A DNA stretch of 64,000 nt from positions 186,001 through 250,000 of the forward strand of contig NZ_JAVMIP010000003.1 in assembly GCF_031729055.1 (NCBI RefSeq), given 5' to 3'. This DNA is from Pseudocalidococcus azoricus BACA0444. GTDB taxonomy: Bacteria; Cyanobacteriota; Cyanobacteriia; Thermosynechococcales; Thermosynechococcaceae. How positions within the stretch are numbered: position 1 is the stretch's first letter; each line of letters begins with the position of its first letter. Below the pieces are notes generated by a model. That model was not told the DNA's origin. It was given only the letters and a program-made list of their open reading frames with translations, and did no database searches. Both the position numbers and the translations under genes were made by a program. Shown piece after piece: positions 18,088-25,903 of this stretch.

Positions 18088-18798
18088 ATGGCAAAAGTCT
18101 CAAAACGGTTACGGGAACTCCAGGCCAAGGTGGAAGATCGTCCCTACTCTCCCTTGGATGCTTTGAATTTGCTCAAAGAAACGGCCACCGCCAAATTTCC
18201 CGAATCCGCTGAAGCCCACATTCGCTTGGGAATTGATCCTAAATATACGGATCAACAACTGCGAACCACGGTGGCACTACCCAAAGGAACCGGTCAAACG
18301 GTGCGGGTGGCGGTGATTGCACGGGGAGAAAAAGTCAACGAAGCCACCCAGGCCGGGGCCGACATTGCCGGCTCGGAAGAGTTGATTGACGAGATTCAAA
18401 AAGGGATGATGGATTTTGATTTGCTGATTGCCACCCCAGACATGATGCCCCAAGTTGCTAAAGTCGGTCGGATTCTCGGCCCCCGCGGGTTAATGCCCTC
18501 CCCCAAAGCCGGAACCGTTACCTTTGACTTGCCCCAGGCCATTTCCGAGTTCAAAGCTGGTAAACTGGAATTTCGGGCTGATCGGACGGGGATTGTTCAC
18601 GTTCTTTTTGGTAAAGCGAGTTTTCCAGCAGAAGACCTGTTAGTTAACCTCAAAGCTTTACAAGAAACCATTGATCGGAATCGTCCTTCCGGAGCTAAAG
18701 GTCGCTTCTGGCGCAGTATTTATGTTGCTGCCACTATGGGCCCTTCCATTCAAGTGGATATCAGTGGTTTACGCGATCTCAAACTTGGAGAAGTCTAG
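18088..18798 (+). CDS. rplA: 50S ribosomal protein L1
   Basis: 236 residues with the L1 signature around [20 protein letters not shown] and the VAVIARGEK and [10 protein letters not shown]-type blocks. L1 forms the mobile stalk at the E site and in many bacteria represses its own operon. A strong AGGAG lies six bases before the ATG. The 250 bp downstream contain the L10 leader rather than direct coupling to rplJ. Confidence 0.97.
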   Translation: MAKVSKRLRELQAKVEDRPYSPLDALNLLKETATAKFPESAEAHIRLGIDPKYTDQQLRTTVALPKGTGQTVRVAVIARGEKVNEATQAGADIAGSEELIDEIQKGMMDFDLLIATPDMMPQVAKVGRILGPRGLMPSPKAGTVTFDLPQAISEFKAGKLEFRADRTGIVHVLFGKASFPAEDLLVNLKALQETIDRNRPSGAKGRFWRSIYVAATMGPSIQVDISGLRDLKLGEV

Positions 18799-18854
18799 GA
18801 GAGAAACCGTTCTGCCAATTTCAAGGGATAAATCTTTATTCCCTCACAACTAAA

Positions 18855-18990
18855 TCGCCGGAGACAGTAGGTGCAGTTTGCTTAATATCCTGCCGAGGTA
18901 AACCCAAATCTTCAGGTTTCTTAGTTCACCTAAGCCTAACCTGATGAGTTTGCCCCCCGGCCTGTGTGGTAAGGGGGTTTGTTTTTGCCC
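18855..18990 (+). ncRNA. Ribosomal protein L10 leader RNA
   Basis: The intergenic region before rplJ contains the L10-leader core GCCGGAGACAGTAGGTGCAG, a variable loop, then TCCTGCCGAGG. This is the conserved pair of strands that form the kink-turn binding site for the L10(L12)4 complex. It is followed 50-90 bases later by a hairpin and U-tract. The family is known to let L10 repress rplJ-rplL expression. Assignment is by direct recognition of the consensus. Confidence 0.85.
18953..18986 (+). terminator. Attenuator hairpin in the L10 leader
   Basis: CCCCC (about 18953-18958) pairs with GGGGG (18973-18977) across a 14-base loop and is followed by TTTGTTTTT, an intrinsic terminator placed between the L10-binding core and the rplJ ribosome site. 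This fits attenuation control of rplJ-rplL. Confidence 0.7.
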
Positions 18991-19048
18991 AAAGATGGCT
19001 TGAGTTTTTCGATGCTGGTTTTAGATTTTGTTGTTCAGGAGGTGACCA

Positions 19049-19576
19049 GTGGGTCGTACCTACGCCAATAAACAAGAGATTGTGGCGGATCTCAAACAGT
19101 TGTTAAGTGAGTCCCAGATGACCATGGTGGTTGATTTCCAGGGTTTGACGGTGGCAGAACTAACAGATTTACGCAATCGCCTACGGCCGTCTAATACTGT
19201 CTGCAAGGTAACTAAAAACACCTTGATGGAAATTGCGATTACCGACCAGGCCAAGTGGCAGCCCTTAACTGCGTTTCTCCAAGGCCCCTCGGCGTTTCTG
19301 TTGGTGAAGGAGGATCTGGGTGGCGCGATCAAGGCCTATCAAGAGTTCCAGAAAGTCACCAAAAAAACCACCATTCGTGGGGGTGTCTTTGATGGCCAGG
19401 CCTTGAACGAGGAGCAAGTTAAAGCGATTGGTTCCCTGCCATCGAAGGAAGAGTTGATGGCTCAAGTGGCTGGGGCCTTAAATGCCTTGACGACCAAGAT
19501 TGCCTTTGGGATCAAAGAAGTGCCGGCCTCCTTGGCGCGGGCAACCCAGGCCATTGCCGACAAAGGCGAAGGTTAA
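19049..19576 (+). CDS. rplJ: 50S ribosomal protein L10
   Basis: 175 residues beginning at a GTG (MGRTYANKQEIVADL) chosen because AGGAGG lies seven bases upstream. It has the FQGLTVAELTDLRNRLR block and the C-terminal helix that binds L7/L12 dimers (KEVPASLARATQAIAD). L10 anchors the L7/L12 stalk to 23S rRNA. It is followed by rplL after 85 bp and controlled by the upstream leader. Confidence 0.96.
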   Translation: MGRTYANKQEIVADLKQLLSESQMTMVVDFQGLTVAELTDLRNRLRPSNTVCKVTKNTLMEIAITDQAKWQPLTAFLQGPSAFLLVKEDLGGAIKAYQEFQKVTKKTTIRGGVFDGQALNEEQVKAIGSLPSKEELMAQVAGALNALTTKIAFGIKEVPASLARATQAIADKGEG

Positions 19577-19661
19577 AGTTTTCCCTGATTCTCTGCTGAT
19601 GATTGCGTTCAAAACAATCTGACTGAGTTGATTAACGTTTTTGTTTTTAGGAGTTTAGACA

Positions 19662-20057
19662 ATGTCTGCTGCAACTGATGAAATTTTAGAAAAGTTGAAA
19701 ACCCTCAGCCTTTTGGAAGCGGCTGAATTGGTGAAGCAAATCGAAGAAGCCTTTGGGGTCAGTGCTGCTGCTCCTGTGGGTGGGATGATTATGGCGGCCC
19801 CGGCTGGTGGTGCGGCGGCTCCGGCAGAAGAAGTGGAAGAGAAAACTGCGTTTGACGTAATCTTGGAAGAAGTTCCGGCTGACAAGAAAATCGCCGTTCT
19901 GAAAGTTGTTCGTTCTCTGACTGGCCTGGGGCTGAAAGAAGCCAAAGATGTAGTGGAATCTACCCCGAAACCCATTAAAGAGGGTGTACCCAAGGAAGAT
20001 GCCGAAGCCGCCAAGAAAGAATTGGAAGAAGCTGGAGCTAAAGCCAGCATTAAATAG
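19662..20057 (+). CDS. rplL: 50S ribosomal protein L7/L12
   Basis: 131 residues: an N-terminal dimerisation helix ([20 protein letters not shown]), an alanine/glycine-rich hinge and the C-terminal factor-binding domain ([20 protein letters not shown]). It recruits translational GTPases. A TTAGGAG lies eight bases before the ATG. It is the last gene of the operon, followed by a terminator hairpin; rpoB does not follow, as is usual in cyanobacteria. Confidence 0.97.
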   Translation: MSAATDEILEKLKTLSLLEAAELVKQIEEAFGVSAAAPVGGMIMAAPAGGAAAPAEEVEEKTAFDVILEEVPADKKIAVLKVVRSLTGLGLKEAKDVVESTPKPIKEGVPKEDAEAAKKELEEAGAKASIK

Positions 20058-20094
20058 TTTTCAATTTAACCTGTTGATTTTCATCAAGTTTTTA

Positions 20095-20118
20095 GGGGTC
20101 GGCAACGGCTCCTTTTTT
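20095..20118 (+). terminator. Intrinsic terminator after rplL
   Basis: GGGGTC pairs with GGCTCC (with two G-U pairs) around a six-base loop, followed directly by TTTTTT, 38 bases after the rplL stop. It closes the ribosomal protein operon before the convergent permease gene. Confidence 0.75.
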
Positions 20119-20157
20119 GTGGCTTGGGATCAAAGTTTTTAAGCCTTGATCAGATGT

Positions 20158-21102
20158 TTAGACTTTTTCGACTAACTTACGGCCCATCAACCCTTGGGGG
20201 CGAAGGATCAAAACCAAAAACAAGAGGCTAAATCCAACTGCATCCCGGAACCCCGACAATTCAGAGGGGACAAAACTCTCTACTAAACCGAGGAAAATCC
20301 CCGCCAACATCGTTCCCGGAATACTCCCCAGGCCACCCAAGACAATCACCGCCAGGCCCTTTAAGCCAAAACTGAGGCCAAACTGCGGCCCGGTAATGCT
20401 CACACTCGCGGCCACCAAGCTCCCGGCCACCGCGGCCAGAAAGCTACTGATAAAAAACGTCAAGCTAATAAACCAATCAGGATTAATCCCCAATAACTTT
20501 GCCGTTATCTCATCCTCTGCCACTGCTTGCATCGCCTTACCCATCCGAGTGCCACTAATCCAAAGGGTTAAGGTAATGAGTAACAGAACTGAAACGATAA
20601 AAATCACCAATTGACTGGTGCGAATCAACAGGGGGGAGGTCGTAGAGCCAAAATTAATCGCCGCCGGAATTTGACCATAGATCCCACTTGGCAAGGTATA
20701 AACTTCAGCCCCGACAAGGTATTGGATTAGGTTGACCAGGATGACCGCCACCCCCAAACTAGAAACAACGCCTAGGAGCGGTTCAGACCCCGCCTTTCGC
20801 AACGGACGAAAAGCCCCCCACTCAATTCCCAGGCCAACTAAGCCACACAAAACCCCACTCAAGATCACGGCCAGAGGAAAAGGCAAACTGAAGGGGAGTT
20901 GAGCATTGGCTAGAATGCCATTAAAACCGAACCGACTCCCAAGCAAACCATAGGTCAAGTAAGCGCCCAAGGCAAAAACCGGCCCGTGGGCAAAGTTAAT
21001 CATCCCTAAAATTGAAAATACTAAGGTATAGCCCAAGGCAAACAGGGCATAGACGCTACCCAAGGAAAGACCATTCAAAACCGTTTGGAGAAAGTCAGCC
21101 AT
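20158..21102 (-). CDS. Branched-chain/neutral amino acid ABC permease (LivH type)
   Basis: 314 residues from the ATG at 21102 (MADFLQTVLNGLSLGSVYAL); a TTG six codons upstream is the alternative. It has the LivH pattern of eight to nine membrane helices, with LGYTLVFSILGMINFAHGPV near the N-terminus and the ABC-interacting loop ITAKLLGINPDWF near residue 200. In cyanobacteria this type is part of a neutral amino acid (Nat) importer. The matching LivM, ATPase and binding-protein genes are not in this window. Confidence 0.9.
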   Translation of the reverse strand: MADFLQTVLNGLSLGSVYALFALGYTLVFSILGMINFAHGPVFALGAYLTYGLLGSRFGFNGILANAQLPFSLPFPLAVILSGVLCGLVGLGIEWGAFRPLRKAGSEPLLGVVSSLGVAVILVNLIQYLVGAEVYTLPSGIYGQIPAAINFGSTTSPLLIRTSQLVIFIVSVLLLITLTLWISGTRMGKAMQAVAEDEITAKLLGINPDWFISLTFFISSFLAAVAGSLVAASVSITGPQFGLSFGLKGLAVIVLGGLGSIPGTMLAGIFLGLVESFVPSELSGFRDAVGFSLLFLVLILRPQGLMGRKLVEKV

Positions 21103-21426
21103 TTTATCAAGTTCAGGCAATTACCTGGAAGGAAGACATTAAAATTACTGAGGTATCAACAATAGCCAGAATTAAAGAAGAGGGCCAAATTTTGCTAAGG
21201 TGAATGGTGTCAATCCATCAGACAGATAAGGATTCCCACCCATCTTCTCTCCCTTGCCCTAACATTTTTCTATCACACTACTATATCTACAGCCAGCATC
21301 ATTGCCCGATTCTGAACAAAGGTATTCTCATGGGGTTGACTGGTTCCTACTCGTCTGCATAGCACTCTAGCCCTGATCACCACAACCCACATTCCCCCTT
21401 TAGCCTCTATTTCTCCCTGCCTCTCC
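21103..21426. other. Intergenic region, no gene seen
   Basis: About 320 bp between the divergently transcribed LivH-type permease and the 2Fe-2S ferredoxin. It is pyrimidine-rich on the plus strand near the ferredoxin end and must hold both promoters. I see no conserved RNA element, repeat or short coding frame that I could support. Confidence 0.6.
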
Positions 21427-21795
21427 ATGACGACAACTTACTCAGTCACAATTCATGATCGCCAACGCCAGCAAACCTACCAAGTTAGGGTTCCAGCGGA
21501 TCGCTATATTCTCCATAGTGCCGAAGCTAATGGGACTGTATTACCTTTTGCTTGTCGGAATGGGGCTTGTACCACCTGTGCAGTGCGGGTCAAATCCGGC
21601 TCCCTGAGGCAACCGGAAGCGATGGGGCTTTCACCCAAACTCCAGGCCCAAGGATATGCCCTTCTCTGTGTCTCCTATGCTGAATCCGATTTAGTTGTGG
21701 AAACCCAAGACGAAGACGAAGTCTATGAACTCCAATTTGGGCGTTATTTTGGCAAGGGAAAAGTCCAAATCGGGCTACCCTTAGATGAAGACTAA
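21427..21795 (+). CDS. 2Fe-2S ferredoxin with C-terminal extension
   Basis: 122 residues. Plant-type ferredoxin ligands Cys43, Cys48, Cys51 (CRNGACTTC) and Cys81 (LLCVSY) are in place. After the usual end of the fold there is an extra ~20 residues (ELQFGRYFGKGKVQIGLPLD). That extension and the replacement of the canonical SSCAGKV loop by ACTTCAV mark it as one of the minor FdC-like ferredoxins rather than PetF. Partners are unknown. The IMPase gene starts 14 bp after its stop. Confidence 0.9.
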   Translation: MTTTYSVTIHDRQRQQTYQVRVPADRYILHSAEANGTVLPFACRNGACTTCAVRVKSGSLRQPEAMGLSPKLQAQGYALLCVSYAESDLVVETQDEDEVYELQFGRYFGKGKVQIGLPLDED

Positions 21796-21809
21796 GCCGG
21801 ATATCCCCC

Positions 21810-22679
21810 ATGAGTAATCAGTTTTTGGCCGATTGTTTGGCCGTTGCTACGGAAGCAGCTTTGGCCGGCGGGAAAATTCTCCAGGCCCATTGGGGGCAAT
21901 TGGAAATGGTTGAAGAAAAAGGCCGGAGCGGCGATTTAGTCACGATTGCGGACAAAGAATCAGAAGCGGCAGTTTTAGGGATTCTGCGAAAAAACTTTCC
22001 TAGCCATCAAATTTTGGCCGAGGAATCCGGTCGGATCGGTATCAACACCAGCCCCTATCTCTGGGCGGTTGATCCCCTGGATGGAACAACAAACTATGCC
22101 CACCAATACCCTTTTAGTGCGGTTTCCATTGGCCTGCTCGTGGAAGGAGAACCACAAGTTGGGGTAATCTTTGATCCCTTTCATCAGGAACTGTTTGCCG
22201 CCGCTAAGGGCCTGGGAGCAACGGTTTCAACACCGCCATTCACAGCCGCCGCCACCAAGTATCTTTATGTTTCCCACACTAGCCAACTGCGGGATAGCTT
22301 ACTGGTAACCGGTTTTGCCTACGACCGCCGTGAAACTTCCGACAATAATTATGCTGAATTTTGCTATCTCACCCACCTGACCCAAGGCGTGCGCCGGGCC
22401 GGAGCTGCGGCTATTGATCTGGCCTATGTGGCCTGTGGGCGGTTAGATGGCTACTGGGAGCGAGGCCTTTCGCCCTGGGATTTAGCTGCCGGAGTGGTGA
22501 TTGTCCGGGAGGCAGGAGGGGTGGTGACCGCCTATGATCAGTCTGCTTTGGTTTTAGAAACAGGGCGGATTTTAGCCACTAACGGCAGAATCCACAGCCA
22601 ACTCAGCCAGGCCCTAACTGCTGTTGCCCCAATCAAAGCCCAATTTCCAGATTTTTCTGCCTTCCCCTTCTTGACCTAG
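21810..22679 (+). CDS. Inositol monophosphatase family protein
   Basis: 289 residues with the Mg/Li-sensitive phosphatase motifs: Glu71-Glu72 (LAEESG), DPLDGTTNY at 88-96, and WDLAAGVVIVREAGG near 226-240. The family includes inositol-1-phosphatase, histidinol-phosphatase and SuhB-like enzymes, and substrate cannot be fixed from sequence. It follows the ferredoxin gene at 14 bp, so is likely co-transcribed. Confidence 0.92.
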   Translation: MSNQFLADCLAVATEAALAGGKILQAHWGQLEMVEEKGRSGDLVTIADKESEAAVLGILRKNFPSHQILAEESGRIGINTSPYLWAVDPLDGTTNYAHQYPFSAVSIGLLVEGEPQVGVIFDPFHQELFAAAKGLGATVSTPPFTAAATKYLYVSHTSQLRDSLLVTGFAYDRRETSDNNYAEFCYLTHLTQGVRRAGAAAIDLAYVACGRLDGYWERGLSPWDLAAGVVIVREAGGVVTAYDQSALVLETGRILATNGRIHSQLSQALTAVAPIKAQFPDFSAFPFLT

Positions 22680-22695
22680 AGGTTTACTAGATACT

Positions 22696-22718
22696 AAAAA
22701 ACCCCCGTTACCGAGGGT
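22696..22718 (-). terminator. Intrinsic terminator after petJ
   Basis: On the minus strand CCCTCG and CGGGGG pair (one G-U) around a GTAA tetraloop and are followed by TTTTTT. It lies about 70 bases beyond the petJ stop and closes the psbV-psbV2-petJ transcription unit. Confidence 0.75.
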
Positions 22719-22786
22719 TAAAATTTAGTTTGTTTTTCTAGAATTGAGAACTTTGGGGTTCCTTAGAGCGACCATCAACCGCTAAC

Positions 22787-23125
22787 TTAACCCGCCCAAT
22801 TCTTAGCAGATTGATCTAAAACATAGGCAGCGACATTTTCAATTTGAGCTTCACTTAATCGACCACCAAAGGCAGGCATTGCGTTTTTGCCATTTTGGAC
22901 TTGATACATAATGGCATCAGCAGAGTTCATCCCAAACTGCTCTAGGGCCTCTTTCTTGAGGGTTTTGTTGGCCATCACGACATTACCACCGCCCATGTGA
23001 CAGGCTGCACAGTTAGCACTGAATACCTTGGCTCCATCGGCGATATCAGCCGCAAATGCCGGGTTACTCAGCCAAGTCGTTAAGGTCACTAGGGTCAAAG
23101 CCAGGATCGTTAATAACGTTTTCAC
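22787..23125 (-). CDS. petJ: Cytochrome c6
   Basis: 112 residues beginning at a GTG with AGAGGAG seven bases upstream. A signal peptide ends at NPAFA (cleavage near residue 25). The haem site is CAACH at 39-43, and the axial methionine lies in KNAMPAFGG. Lumenal electron carrier between cytochrome b6f and photosystem I, replacing plastocyanin. It is the third gene of psbV-psbV2-petJ, 150 bp after psbV2, so it may also have its own promoter. Confidence 0.96.
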   Translation of the reverse strand: MKTLLTILALTLVTLTTWLSNPAFAADIADGAKVFSANCAACHMGGGNVVMANKTLKKEALEQFGMNSADAIMYQVQNGKNAMPAFGGRLSEAQIENVAAYVLDQSAKNWAG

Positions 23126-23276
23126 AAGTATTCTCCTCTTCAGGGTTCAATTCTTAGGGCAAGTGTTAAAAGTGGCCAGTTCTATTTTGGGCATTTTTAA
23201 GAATGAGCTAGTCAACGGGATGCCAGCGGCCCAAGCCACCATCGGCAAGTTTACCAAATTTTCCATGCCAAATCCG

Positions 23277-23828
23277 TTAAGGAGCCGAATCAGCAAAGGT
23301 TTCTGTCCCCCAACCCGGAGCCACAGATGCAGCTCGAAGGATAAATGCGGCTAATTCTTCCAATTGCTCAGTCGTTAACCAGTTTTCTGGGACTTCTCGG
23401 CACCAGTAGCTTTCTTCGCTGCCATCATAGGTCATGGGGAGACGTTGAAAAGCCACCAAACTGGCAATACTGTCTCGGGGTGGGGCTGCTCCCTGAAGGT
23501 CTTTTAAGGATAAAGAGACAAGGGGATTCGGGAGGGTGGCCCCGCCGACATGGCAGTTTTTACAATTTTCTTCAAACAGACGCTTTCCTTGGGTTAACTC
23601 GGCTGGGGTAAACTCTCGGGTAGCACCTGTGGCATCTAGGGGCAAACTGACGGGTTGAGTGGCCTTGAGATATTGAGACACATAGCCATCAATCCCATTG
23701 ACCGCCCAGGCCGGGTTACCCCAAACAAAACTCCAGGCCAGACAACTAACAACTAATGCTGTGATGCCAACCTGGAGCCAGGGGATTATTTTTGCAAGGG
23801 TGGGGAGTAATTGCGGGTGATTATTCAT
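23277..23828 (-). CDS. psbV2: Cytochrome c550-like PsbV2
   Basis: 183 residues: a signal peptide ending at AWA (~42), haem motif CKNCH at 89-93, and the PsbV-like APPRDSIASLVAFQ and MTYDG blocks. Where PsbV has its second haem ligand histidine (EVHPSL), this protein has Cys143 (SYWCREVP). Counting from the predicted cleavage, the ligands fall at His51 and Cys101, the unusual His/Cys pair known from thermophilic PsbV2. Its physiological role is unclear. It lies 15 bp after psbV, same strand. Confidence 0.93.
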   Translation of the reverse strand: MNNHPQLLPTLAKIIPWLQVGITALVVSCLAWSFVWGNPAWAVNGIDGYVSQYLKATQPVSLPLDATGATREFTPAELTQGKRLFEENCKNCHVGGATLPNPLVSLSLKDLQGAAPPRDSIASLVAFQRLPMTYDGSEESYWCREVPENWLTTEQLEELAAFILRAASVAPGWGTETFADSAP

Positions 23829-23843
23829 TCAGGTTAATTAGAT

Positions 23844-24335
23844 TTAGTAATAGACCTTGCCGCCGCCCCATTTTTCACCCAGGATTTTGGGAGCCACCAG
23901 AATGTGACCAGCAATGTCAGCTAAGTCTTTATCGGTCAGGTTCCGCATCTTCGGAAAGATATCGGCACTCTTGAGGCTGGGGTGAACTTCGGCAATGGAC
24001 TCTTCCCCATCATAGGTAGTTGGGTCTTTCATGTAGTCCACCAGGCCAGTAATACTATCCCGAGGTGGAGTCGCCAGGGCCAAGGTTTCTGTTGCCAAGT
24101 CAAGGCTAGGATTGGTTTTAGTTACCCCGCCCACATGGCATGTGGCACAGGCATAGTTAAATAACCGTTGCCCTTCTTCATATTGTTGTTTGGTTAAGGT
24201 AATGGATTTCCCTTGGCTATCGAAAGGAACAGTTAACACATCGGCCGTAAGTTCAGCCGCCAGCGCGGTTCCCGTCAACACTTGCCAGGTACAGAGGATC
24301 AGGGCCGCCGCCAGCCAGAAGCATCGTCTCAGCAT
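23844..24335 (-). CDS. psbV: Photosystem II cytochrome c550
   Basis: 163 residues from the ATG at 24335, supported by GGAG four bases upstream; a longer in-frame ORF to 24386 is not needed. A lumenal signal peptide ends at ALAA, the haem motif is CATCH at 63-67, the second axial histidine lies in EVHPSLKSADIF, and the C-terminus is GGGKVYY. PsbV is an extrinsic lumenal subunit that stabilises the oxygen-evolving Mn cluster. It begins the psbV-psbV2-petJ unit. Confidence 0.97.
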   Translation of the reverse strand: MLRRCFWLAAALILCTWQVLTGTALAAELTADVLTVPFDSQGKSITLTKQQYEEGQRLFNYACATCHVGGVTKTNPSLDLATETLALATPPRDSITGLVDYMKDPTTYDGEESIAEVHPSLKSADIFPKMRNLTDKDLADIAGHILVAPKILGEKWGGGKVYY

Positions 24336-24628
24336 AGTTCTCCGTGCATTTTCTTGATAGGTTGCAATCTCAGCAGTTAGGGTCAAGGGCGATCCCGATT
24401 AAGTTGGGGTGGATGGCACTGTTTGGGTCTGAGCAAATTTGCGGCACACCGGCACAGTCTTTCCCCAATGGGATCAATTACTAAATATCATGCCATTGCC
24501 CGGGCCTTTCCCAAAGTTGGCCTGGTGAAGTCTCCCATTTCAGCAACAATTCGCGACCTTAGGCTGACCAGGCCGCAAAGGAAATCGAGTAGGATCCAAG
24601 AGCTTTCTGCGGTCGAGGATATCCCGCT

Positions 24629-25438
24629 ATGGCTTCTGAGCAACCTGTAACTAGCCGCCCGGTGACCATTCCCCAACTTCAACATTGGAAACAGCAGGGG
24701 CGACCGATTACCATGCTGACGGCCTGGGATTTCTTGCTGGCGGAAATTTTAGATCGGGCCGGTGTAGATGTGATTTTGGTCGGGGACTCTTTGGGTATGG
24801 TGGCCTTGGGGTATCCGACAACATTGCCTGTGACGCTCGATCAGATGGTGCATCATAGCCAGGCCGTGCGACGGGGGGTGAAACGAGCCTTGCTGGTGGC
24901 GGATCTGCCTTGTTTAAGTTATCAACAAAGTTCAACCCAAGCCCTGCAATCGGCCGGTCGGTTACTCCAAGAGGCGGGAGTTCAAGCTGTGAAATTAGAG
25001 GGAGCCTATCCCAGTGCCATCAGGGCCGTAACAATTCTCGTTGAAGTGGGGATTCCAGTTTTAGGCCATGTCGGGTTAACCCCCCAAGCGATTCATCAAC
25101 TGGGTTCCTTTCGCCAACAGGGACAATCTGCTGCTGCTGCCGATGCGATTATTCGGGATGCCTTAGCCTTGGAAGCCGCTGGGGTCTTTGGGATCATTTT
25201 GGAGCATATTCCGGCCGATCTGGCGGAAGTGATGACTCAAAAACTGCGAGTTCCGACCATTGGGATTGGTGCAGGGCCCCATTGTGATGGCCAAGTGTTA
25301 GTGACAGCAGATCTTTTGGGGTTATCGGCTCAGTCTCCACCCTTTGCCCCAGCCTATGCCCATCTCCGGGGGACGATTCACCAAGCTGTGACGGCTTACT
25401 GTCAGGATGTCCAACAAAACCGCTTCGGGCAGACTTAG
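24629..25438 (+). CDS. panB: 3-methyl-2-oxobutanoate hydroxymethyltransferase
   Basis: 269 residues with the ketopantoate hydroxymethyltransferase core: [47 protein letters not shown](R) with VKLEG, and the catalytic glutamate in IILEHIPA. It performs the first committed step of pantothenate synthesis from alpha-ketoisovalerate. panC is not adjacent. Its stop overlaps by a few bases the end of the convergent dinB relic. Confidence 0.95.
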   Translation: MASEQPVTSRPVTIPQLQHWKQQGRPITMLTAWDFLLAEILDRAGVDVILVGDSLGMVALGYPTTLPVTLDQMVHHSQAVRRGVKRALLVADLPCLSYQQSSTQALQSAGRLLQEAGVQAVKLEGAYPSAIRAVTILVEVGIPVLGHVGLTPQAIHQLGSFRQQGQSAAAADAIIRDALALEAAGVFGIILEHIPADLAEVMTQKLRVPTIGIGAGPHCDGQVLVTADLLGLSAQSPPFAPAYAHLRGTIHQAVTAYCQDVQQNRFGQT

Positions 25439-25903
25439 GGATTGGGAGCTTTAGAGGGGTAGCTCAGATAACTTTTCGGAATTAATACTAGTAAATCGGT
25501 GCTGTCTAGATGTTGTCCGGCCTGGGAAAGTAAGACCGAATCCTGCCCCTGATGATGGGTTTGATGATTAAGAAAACGCAAGATTAAGTCGCCCATTGGT
25601 TTTGTCTTGACGATGCCTTGAGTGTTTTGATAGGTCAAATTATGTTCTATAGCGTTACGCAGGCTGTTCTGAGAGAGTAGAAATGTCAAAAACATTGCCC
25701 ATCAAGCATTTTCTGACTTGTCCTCGTCTTGCCCTAAATGAGTAACGCTATAAGTCTGATGGAGTCAGTTCTTTGCCCCAGGCCTGGATCATATGGTCTA
25801 ACTTTTCCCGTTCTCGTTTTAGTTCCTGAACATTGGAAAATAAGATTTGGTCTAAGGATTGGGGCGGTTCAAGGTGCTTAATTGCTTCTATGGCCTGGGG
25901 TAA
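25435..25903 (-). pseudogene. DinB-family gene remnant, 5'-truncated and split by a MITE
   Basis: Two minus-strand segments join into one DinB-like protein once a 101-bp element and its TA duplication are removed. The first reads AIEAIKHLEPPQSLDQILFS to WGKELTPSDL, and the second EHNLTYQNTQGIVKTKPMGD through FLNHQTHHQGQ to a stop at 25435. The HxxxHHxGQ metal site of the C-terminal helix is intact. The first ~70 residues of a normal DinB (including its first metal histidine) are missing. The remnant runs straight into the 3' end of thrS in another reading frame. Non-functional by inference. Confidence 0.8.
25650..25750. mobile_element. MITE (copy 1), IS630-like ends, inserted in dinB relic
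   Basis: A 101-bp non-coding element with perfect 9-bp terminal inverted repeats (TAGCGTTAC ... GTAACGCTA), flanked on both sides by a TA dinucleotide as expected for an IS630/Tc1-type target duplication. Excising it plus one TA restores the dinB reading frame exactly. A second, diverged copy lies at 41120. Twenty bases in from its left end it carries TGAGAGAGTAG, matching the sub-terminal TGAGAGAATAAG of the IS630 element at 53.7 kb. Confidence 0.85.

Noticed and set aside
20058-20157. Second hairpin (GATCAAAG/CTTGATC type) as terminator for the permease gene
   Set aside because: The inverted repeat exists but no U-tract follows on the minus strand.
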